NCBI GenBank assembly: GCA_002887195.1
Contig: PJAB01000832.1
Location: forward strand, 1-20,072
Direction of reading: 5' to 3'
DNA length: 20,072 nt
Source: Chrysochromulina parva
Taxonomy: Eukaryota; Haptophyta; Prymnesiales; Chrysochromulinaceae
Below are positions 9,173-15,165 of the stretch, in pieces. A program made the translations under genes and the position numbers. Every line of letters starts with the position of its first letter. Positions within the stretch are counted from its first letter, which is position 1. Below the pieces are notes generated by a model, which was not told the DNA's origin, searched no databases, and saw only the letters and a list, made by a program, of their open reading frames with translations.

Positions 9173-12100
9173 ATGATGTGGGTTGCAGGGCGAATGGGTT
9201 CCATGCGCGGGCAACCCTTGCTCGTCCTGGCAGCAGTGAGTTTGATGGTTCAGCTGTACTTGGCTAGTTGGCTACTTTCGCATGAGTCCATGCAAGCAGA
9301 CGTGCCAGTAGCTGCTGCGCGCAAGAGTGAGAGGAGCGAAACTCCAACCAGCTCTCCCAGCTCCGAGGACGCCGCGGCAACAGCACTGCGTCGAGCATCC
9401 ATGCAGTACGCCAAACGTGCAGCGCTCCGTCGATCGAGTCGGCTGAACGCGAGCCGAGCAGCGATCGAGGCTGCCGCGAGCAAGGTTCGCATTCGCCAGG
9501 CACGATTCAACATATCAGCGGCCGCCGTAGTACCAGACGCACGAGGATCAGCGCAGGAGCTGCCAGCAAGTGGTGCCATCATGATCCAAAGCGACCCGGC
9601 AATCGTACGCACAGCCACGGTGGCAAAGAGCACACCTCCATCGCTTTCGCAGCTGGAGCCCCCCCCCGCTACGCCCCCCGAGGCGAAGTTGCCCACGACG
9701 AACGAGTGGACTGCTCTGCAGGCGCGCCGAGCGTTTGGCGCCTTATGGGCCGATGTGCATCGGCGAGCTCAGCGCCTCGGCCTCAATGTGAGCCAGCAGT
9801 CCTACAAGGCGAGCGGCGGCTCGAGAACCGACGCTCATCACAACGCTCATCACGACGCTCATACGACGCACAGCAGTTCGTGGCGCCACCGCTGCCGCCG
9901 ATTCGCCGTTGGATCCCGGCACGACTATCGTGGATCCGTCTCCGCCGCGTTGCGCGCGCTTGGCCTGTGCGAGACGCACAGCGCGCACTGGGACGTGTAC
10001 TGGGGCGAGCAGTGGCTCAAGCCCGAACAGTTTGCCAACGGCGCCATCGCAGAGCATGCCCTCGTCAACTCGATCCCCGGGTTCCGCTCGTCCTTTGGCG
10101 ACAAGTTTGCCTTTGCACGCCTGCATGACAGCTGCCTGGCGCAGCGCGACGGGGCCGAGGGCTCCAAGAACAACCGCACGCGCGGTGTGAAAGGCACTGT
10201 GAAAGGCACTGAGCAGCCGCTGCGGCGCGCCTCCTTGCGAGCGTCTTCCTCGCCCTCCTCCTCGCCCTCGTCCTCGCCCTCGCCCTCCTTGTCCTCCTCC
10301 TCCTCCTCCTCCTCCTCCTTCATACCATCCCCACGGTCCGATGGCATACCATATTGCGACTGGACCAAGCGCGGCTTCAACTACGTACGCCGGGGCAAGG
10401 GTCTCTGATGACGTCTGATTGCCTCCCTCCTCACTCTGATGACGTCTGATTGCCTCCCTCATCAGGTACGCCGGGGCGAGGGTCTCTGATGACGTCTGAT
10501 TGCCTCCCTCCTCACTCTGATGACGTCTGATTGCCTCCCTCATCAGGTACGCCGGGGCGAGGGTCTCGTTGATGGGCCCGTGTCGGCGCTGCGCGCACAC
10601 GCGCTCGAGCTTGCACGCAGCCAAGGCGGCGACCGCAACGAGCTGCCGCACCAGATGTGGATCCTCAAGCCTCAGCAGTCCTTCAACCAGGTGCGCTTCT
10701 CCCTCGGATGGCCTCGGATGGCCTCGGATGGCCTCTGATGAGCTACCTAATTTTGCAGGTGGGCATATCACTCGTGCTCCTCGGCGAGGCCGACCTCGGC
10801 TCGGACGCGGCGATGCATGCATGGCTTTCTCGCTCGCTGCCCCTCGACGGATCATGGACGCTGCAGGCATACGTCAAGCACTGAGGACCACTGATGACCG
10901 ATGACCACTGATGACCACTGATAGCTACTGATGACCACTGATGACCACTGATGACCACTGATGACCACTGATGAACTCCTCTCGATCTGCAGGCATACGT
11001 CAAGCACCCGCTCCTCTATCGTGGACGCAAGTTTGACATGCGTGTGTGGGCGGTCATCACCTCCGTCGACCCGCTGCGCCTCTACATGCTCGATCGCGCC
11101 TTTCCCAAGATCTCGACAGTGAAGTACTCGACCGATACTGACGTGGTCGGTCGGCATTGCCTCTCGTCGCCCAAATGTGCGTGCTCGCAATGTGCTCGCA
11201 AGTGAAGAGTACTCGTGGAATGAGGGCCTCCGAGGGCCTCTGATGAGAGCTCTGATTGCCTCCAAAATGGCCTCTGAGGACCACTGATTGCTTACGATTG
11301 CTTACGATCCCCTCTCATCAGGTGCGTGCATGCACGTGCGCATGCCCCTCGGTGAAGGGTGCGACAAGGAACAGCTCGTGGCGCCATATCCTCCGCATAC
11401 GGCCTCTCCACTCTTTCAGCGCGGGCTGCGCTTCGGCCCAGCCTTCCGCGGGCGCGGCGACGTCGCGCACGACTCGAGCTTGTGGGAACGACAGGTGATG
11501 CATGGACGTGATTGCTTCCCTCATCAGCTGAATGCATTCATGTCGCGCACGACTCGAGCCTCTGTGGGGACGTCAGGCAACGCCGCAACTGGCAAAGGCG
11601 AACTTGCCCTGATCGCTACTGATCGCCTCTGATTGCCTCTGACGGCTCCCGATGGCTTATCGATGGCTCAGGTGATGCCGCAAGTGGCGAAGGCGCTCGT
11701 CGCGGCGGTCCTTCTTGCACGCAACGTCGAGCCACTTGCACTCCATCGGCGGCTGCAGGCGAGCGGCGCGTCGTATCGGCGCGTCCTAATGCTCTCGCCA
11801 GACTTCATCGTGGACGACTCGGGAGCTGCCTTCCTCGAAGAGGTGCGCATCCTCAGCTGATGGCCTCTGATGGCCTCTGATGGCCTCTGATGGCCTCTGA
11901 TGGCCTCTGATGGCCTCTGGTGGCTACCAATGGCCGCTGGTTGCCCTCGGTTGGCCTCTGATGTCTTACCGATGGCCACGGATGGCCTCTTTCTCCTTCC
12001 AACGTCCTCCAGGTGAACACCAACGGCTTCATGGTCGGTGACGACGAACTCTTCACAGCCCAAGCCGACACAGTCGACCTCATGCGTCTGGTGGGCGCGG

Positions 12101-12639
12101 ACGGCTGGCCTAAGCGCCCTTTGTACACTTCGCGCGCGCGGGCCCTCGTGCATGCATTCACCCAGGGGCGGGGGTACGACGAGCACGACGTGGCGCTGGT
12201 CATGCCTGTGCTGATGGCGTTGCTGCACGAGGAAGCTGCCGCTCACCCCACGAATTGGAAACGCGTCTTCCCGCCACCGCTGGGCGCGATCCCCGCCATC
12301 TCCGCAACGGCCGACGTCGAGGCGGGCCGCAAGGCGGGCAGAGACGCACTCGAGGATGTGGGAGGCATGCTCACCGATCTGGATGAAGCCACGAGGCAGT
12401 TTGTCGAATGGTTGGAGCAGTCGGCCACCGCTAAGAAGCTGCTCGAGGAGCACCTCTCAGCAGCCGAAGATGCCTTGACCTTGCATGCACAGAAAGCGCA
12501 AGGCGAGACAGATGTCACCTCCCCCCCCCATGGCACCCTGCTCCCGAACACCCTCGGGCTCCCATCCCTCGCCTCGAAGGATCTACCTCGAATTGAGATG
12601 ACACCCGTAGAACTGGACACATTGGAGATCGATCTATGA
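9173..12639 (+). CDS. Tubulin-tyrosine-ligase (TTL) family protein, seven exons
   Basis: Exons 9173-10384, 10547-10690, 10759-10866, 10993-11176, 11322-11494, 11672-11842 and 12013-12639 join in frame (2619 nt, 872 residues). TTL-family enzymes add amino acids to tubulin or other proteins with an ATP-grasp fold. Visible blocks: NSIPGFRSSFGDKFAFARL in exon 1; MWILKPQQSF (Lys445); VGISLVL; YVKHPLLYRGRKFDMRVWAV (residues 490-509), the strongest family signature; CMHVRM where relatives usually have MHLTN; and DFIVDD ... FLEEVNTNG (Asp651, Glu664, Asn666), the metal-binding end. A hydrophobic stretch at residues ~14-36 looks like a signal anchor, unusual for the family. Residues ~340-385 are a Lys/Arg then poly-Ser insertion inside the domain. 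The C-terminal ~170 residues are helical and unassigned. Intron 3 uses a GC donor. All other junctions are GT-AG, and five of the six introns are clearly repetitive. Confidence 0.88.
10385..10546 (+). repeat. TTL intron 1: two tandem 81-bp GT...AG units
   Basis: Units 10385-10465 and 10466-10546 differ at a single base (A versus G in the twelfth to fourteenth positions). Each starts GTACGCCGGGGC and ends TGATTGCCTCCCTCATCAG, so each alone looks like a complete intron. Exon 2 begins at 10547 with a third copy of the first 21 nt. Inside each unit the block CTGATGACGTCTGATTGCC is itself repeated twice. Confidence 0.95.
10691..10758 (+). repeat. TTL intron 2: 10-bp GGATGGCCTC repeats
   Basis: This 68-nt GT-AG intron has three to four tandem copies of GGATGGCCTC/TGATG in its middle and a normal acceptor (ATTTTGCAG). 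CAGGTG is present at both splice junctions. Confidence 0.85.
10867..10992 (+). repeat. TTL intron 3: GC-AG intron of TGATGACCAC repeats
   Basis: This 126-nt intron is mostly tandem TGATGACCAC (10-bp period). The 21 nt at 10861-10881, starting CTGCAGGCATACGTC, recur exactly at 10987-11007, spanning the exon 3 end plus intron start and the intron end plus exon 4 start. Splicing at CAG in both copies leaves a GC donor and gives LQAYVKHPLLY, matching the TTL consensus. A GT lies six bases inside the repeat and would insert two residues (AY). Confidence 0.8.
11177..11321 (+). repeat. TTL intron 4: GT...TCATCAG intron with short duplication
   Basis: This 145-nt phase-1 intron starts GTGCGTGC, and exon 5 also starts GTGCGTGC. 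The body has CTGATGAG, CTGATTGCC and GATTGCTTAC elements and ends CCCCTCTCATCAG. Joining gives the residues SSPKCACMHVRM in frame. Confidence 0.85.
11495..11671 (+). repeat. TTL intron 5 containing a copy of its own exon junction
   Basis: This 177-nt intron begins GTGATGC, as does exon 6. It has a 33-nt first block (11495-11527) ending TTCCCTCATCAG. Then comes a degenerate copy of the spliced exon 5/exon 6 junction (about 11542-11604) and a CTGATCGCC/CTGATTGCC block ending GGCTCAG. The copy has a 2-nt insertion that breaks the frame and runs into TGA. Confidence 0.85.
11843..12012 (+). repeat. TTL intron 6: TGATGGCCTC repeats
   Basis: This 170-nt GT-AG intron has about six consecutive perfect copies of TGATGGCCTC (10-bp period), followed by degenerate copies and a pyrimidine-rich acceptor (TTCTCCTTCC...CCTCCAG). 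Joining GAG to GTG AAC ACC gives FLEEVNTNG, the conserved TTL metal-binding end. Confidence 0.9.
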
Positions 12640-12905
12640 CACTGTATTTTTATTTTTAATTTTTATATTTTAATGGCTTGATTTTTTGCTCATTCAGAGG
12701 TCTGACTCTGACGCTCGTGAAACTGTATGGGTCGTCTTACACCGGGACACCGTGGGCAACCCACCATTCCTCGGTCTTACCGGTTTTGGTCGATCACTCG
12801 GTGAACTCTGAAGAGACGTTGCACGTTGGGTGCTGGCGTGGTAATTACAAACACTCTGTCAGAGACATGCTTGTGGGCCTTGTCGTTGCGCGTTGTCGGC
12901 AGAGG
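12640..12905. other. Convergent 3' spacer
   Basis: This region lies between the stops of the TTL gene (+) and the F-box-like gene (-). The first ~35 bp after the TTL stop are a striking A/T run (TATTTTTATTTTTAATTTTT) in otherwise GC-rich DNA, a likely 3'-end or polyadenylation region. No credible gene was seen. Confidence 0.5.
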
Positions 12906-14778
12906 TCACTGTCCTGCGCCGCTGATTGCGAAGAGGGGGAAGTGGTCCTCGGTGAGCTCCTCAACGGGGGTGCGTACAGGGGTACGTCCTTCGCGCGGCA
13001 GCCCGTGCGCCTCGCCCTCGCCCTCGCCCTCGCCCTCGTGCTCGTCTTCCTCTGCACCGTCGGGCTCCGCGACGGGCGCCGCGTCGGGCGCCGCTGGCAC
13101 CGCAATGCACAACCCAGGGAAATCTTGAACACCGCGTGACGACGCGGGACCACACGCGATCGCCCACGCCTTGCCTGCCACGTGGTGGACAAAACCGCTC
13201 CCGCCGTCGACCAGCCACAGCTGGCCGTGGCACTGGCGTGTACACTGACGCCTTGTGGGATCCCCGTCGACCAGATGCATGCTGCGCGGCGGCACGTTCG
13301 TATGCAGCTCGTCTGCAAAAGAGAGTTGAGCGCGCATGACTCTTAGCGGCATCGGTACGGGCAGATTGAGGAGAGGAAGAGGGCAGATTAAGGAGAGGAA
13401 GAGGGCAGATGAAGGAGAGGAAGAGGGCAGATTAAGGAGAGGAAGAGGGCAGATTAAGGACAGATTAAGGAGATTAAGGAGATTAGGGGCAGATTAAGGA
13501 GATTAAGGGCAGATTAAGGAGATTAAGGGCAGATTAAAGGCAGATTAAGGAGAGGAAGAGACATGGCGCGCGAGCCGGGGCACACTGGTGTGCGCATGCC
13601 AATGAGACGTAGCTGAGATGCGCGGCTGCAATCAGGCGCAATCAGGCGCGCGTACACGAGATGCGCTGCAATCAGGCGCAATCAGGCGCGCGTACACGAG
13701 ATGTGTGGCTGCTGTGGCGGATGCACTATGTACTCTTCGAGCCGACGGTAAAGCACCTCGCCGCACATGCGGCATTTGACATCCAGAGGCGCGCAGCGCG
13801 GTGCGTCGACAAGACAGCCGATACGGCACAGTCGCGGCGCCAGCCGCTGCTGCTCGAGGAGGTACCTGACGAAACATGACGAAGCACGGGCACACGCCCA
13901 CGCACGAGCATCGAGCAGCACTGTCATCAACTTCAGGCGTCGTTGGCACGTTTGGCACGGTGCACAGGGCGTTCGGAGCGTGAGCGTCCGGGCAGGGGGA
14001 GCGAGTCCGGTGGGTGGTGTGAACGAGTCCGGTGGGTGGTGTGAACGTCTGGAGCAGGGGGCGAGTTCGGTGGGGGGAGCGCGTACTCCAGCCCCTCCCG
14101 CCGGCCGATCGCGCTAAAGCAATAGAATCCGAGGGCGAGCACCTCGAGGCGCGGCAGCGCGCGCGCGAAGCTGAGCCTCGCCACATTCGGCGATCCCTGG
14201 GTGAGATCGTCATCGCGCATGGCGGCCGTCTTCGCACGCCGGCGCTGCTGCAAGCGGAGCCCCGCGAGCGAGCGCTCGGTGAGAATGCCCGTCAGGTCGA
14301 GTGAGCGCAGCAGTGGCAGCTCCTCGATGCAGGCAAGCAGCGCATCGAGGAAAGCGTCGGGATGCTCAACGCGCACGCGCCCTCGCCCCTCCGGCGGTCG
14401 CACAGCGAGCGTGTGCAGCGTCGCTGGCAGCATGGCACTCATCCGAAGCAGGCTGCTGCCATCGCTGGCGCTCAGGTTCGTGAGGTCGAGTGCACCGATC
14501 CGTGGCTTCGAGCGCAGCACACGAATTAGCGCCTCGCTGGAATAGCGACGGAGGTTGCTCCTCTGCAGTGCAAGGAAGCGCGATTCGTCGCACTCGCTCC
14601 AGTGAGGTAGGTCTGTGCGGAGCGCGGCAGCCCTCCAACTCTTGCAGATGCGAGCGATTGTGGCGAGGCTTTGGAACTCAGCGTGGGCCACGATGAGAAA
14701 TACAAGGTCGGGATTCTCGATGCACCACGACCGCGATGTGACGGCATCCGGGTCGACGTCCCCTGCAGCTTCCGACAT
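12906..14778 (-). CDS. F-box/LRR-like protein with C-terminal Cys cluster (model partly uncertain)
   Basis: Exon 1 starts at ATG 14778 and codes to about 14086. Residues ~20-52 resemble an F-box (NPDLVFLIVAHAEFQSLATI ... ICKSWRAAA), followed by LRR-like strands (IGALDLTNLS, LLRSLDLTGI, LPRLEVLALGF). F-box proteins recruit substrates to SCF ubiquitin ligases. The frame then enters a 22-bp repeat and stops, so an intron is needed; its donor is unresolved. Exon 2 (about 13930 to 13696) reads TVLLDARAW ... VKCRMCGEVLYRRLEEYIVH. Exon 3 (13312-12906), after the strong acceptor CTCTCTTTTGCAG, reads YELHTNVPPRSM ... QCTRQCHGQLWLVDGGSGF and ends in an acidic GEGEGE tail. Exons 2 and 3 join in phase 1 using donor GTACGC. 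The C-terminal part has CxxC and CxxxC pairs that may bind zinc; I do not recognise it. Exons 2-3 could instead be a separate gene. Confidence 0.5.
13313..13695 (-). repeat. Repeat-filled intron of the F-box-like gene
   Basis: Proposed intron 2 (383 nt, minus strand) starts GTACGC and ends TCTTTTGCAG. Its first part is a 40-bp tandem duplication (plus-strand copies at 13626 and 13666) that on the minus strand reads CGCCTGATTGCGCCTGATTG. Its second part (13361-13560) is the 22-bp repeat listed separately. Confidence 0.6.
13361..13560. repeat. 22-bp polypurine minisatellite
   Basis: Units of GCAGATTAAGGAGAGGAAGA plus two G repeat with a 22-bp period (13361, 13383, ...) and then decay to shorter GCAGATTAAGGAGATTAAG units. 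The plus strand is almost entirely purine and the minus strand pyrimidine. It lies inside the proposed minus-strand intron, where it would make a long pyrimidine-rich transcript. Confidence 0.9.
14003..14046. repeat. 22-bp tandem repeat, two copies
   Basis: GAGTCCGGTGGGTGGTGTGA plus AC occurs at 14003 and 14025, with a weaker third copy starting near 14065. It lies where the first F-box-like exon should already have ended, and translates to low-complexity His/Pro/Thr text, supporting an intron here. Confidence 0.8.
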
Positions 14779-15165
14779 ATACCCGACAAGGACAAAAACT
14801 TCTCATTGCATGAAGAGAGACGAACGAAACATGACGAAAAGAGTGTGAAAGAACAGTAAGACGAACCCACTCGACCACACAGAGGTCGAGTCACTCAGAG
14901 GTCGTGGTCAGTCTGTACAACAACTCGGCCACACGCGCGGCCTCTTACCTACTGTTCACGGAACGCTATATGGCAGGCGGAACGCAAGAGACGGAGATTA
15001 ATCAAGGGAATTCACAGTGACTCGGACAGTGTTTTGGTCTTCTTAAATTTCGTGTTTTCATGTTAGACGGTTTAAAGGGTCACTCCCTAACGTAGTCCCT
15101 AGAACACGCCGCCCGTCGCGTCGGTTTGGGAACTTAATGGAGAATGCGCCGCACAGCGCACTCGC
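14779..15165. other. Spacer between F-box-like and PH/membrane genes
   Basis: 387 bp holding the F-box-like promoter and the 3' UTR of the PH/membrane gene. It is locally less GC-rich around 14990-15090. A short string at 15104-15119 resembles the universally conserved 3' end of small-subunit rRNA but is not part of an rRNA gene. No coding region was seen. Confidence 0.5.

Noticed and set aside
10385..10408. Reading TTL exon 1 on to the stop at 10408
   Set aside because: This would truncate the enzyme before its ATP-binding and catalytic blocks, which continue in frame in six downstream exons.
12678..13139. Plus-strand frame of 153 codons after the TTL gene
   Set aside because: Starts at TTG, no ATG upstream, crosses the A/T-rich 3' end, and overlaps the better-supported minus-strand exon 3.
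15104..15119. String ACACGCCGCCCGTCGC resembling the conserved 3' end of small-subunit rRNA
   Set aside because: Only about 16 nt match, with a mismatch, and the sequence on both sides does not continue as rRNA; chance or a tiny fragment.
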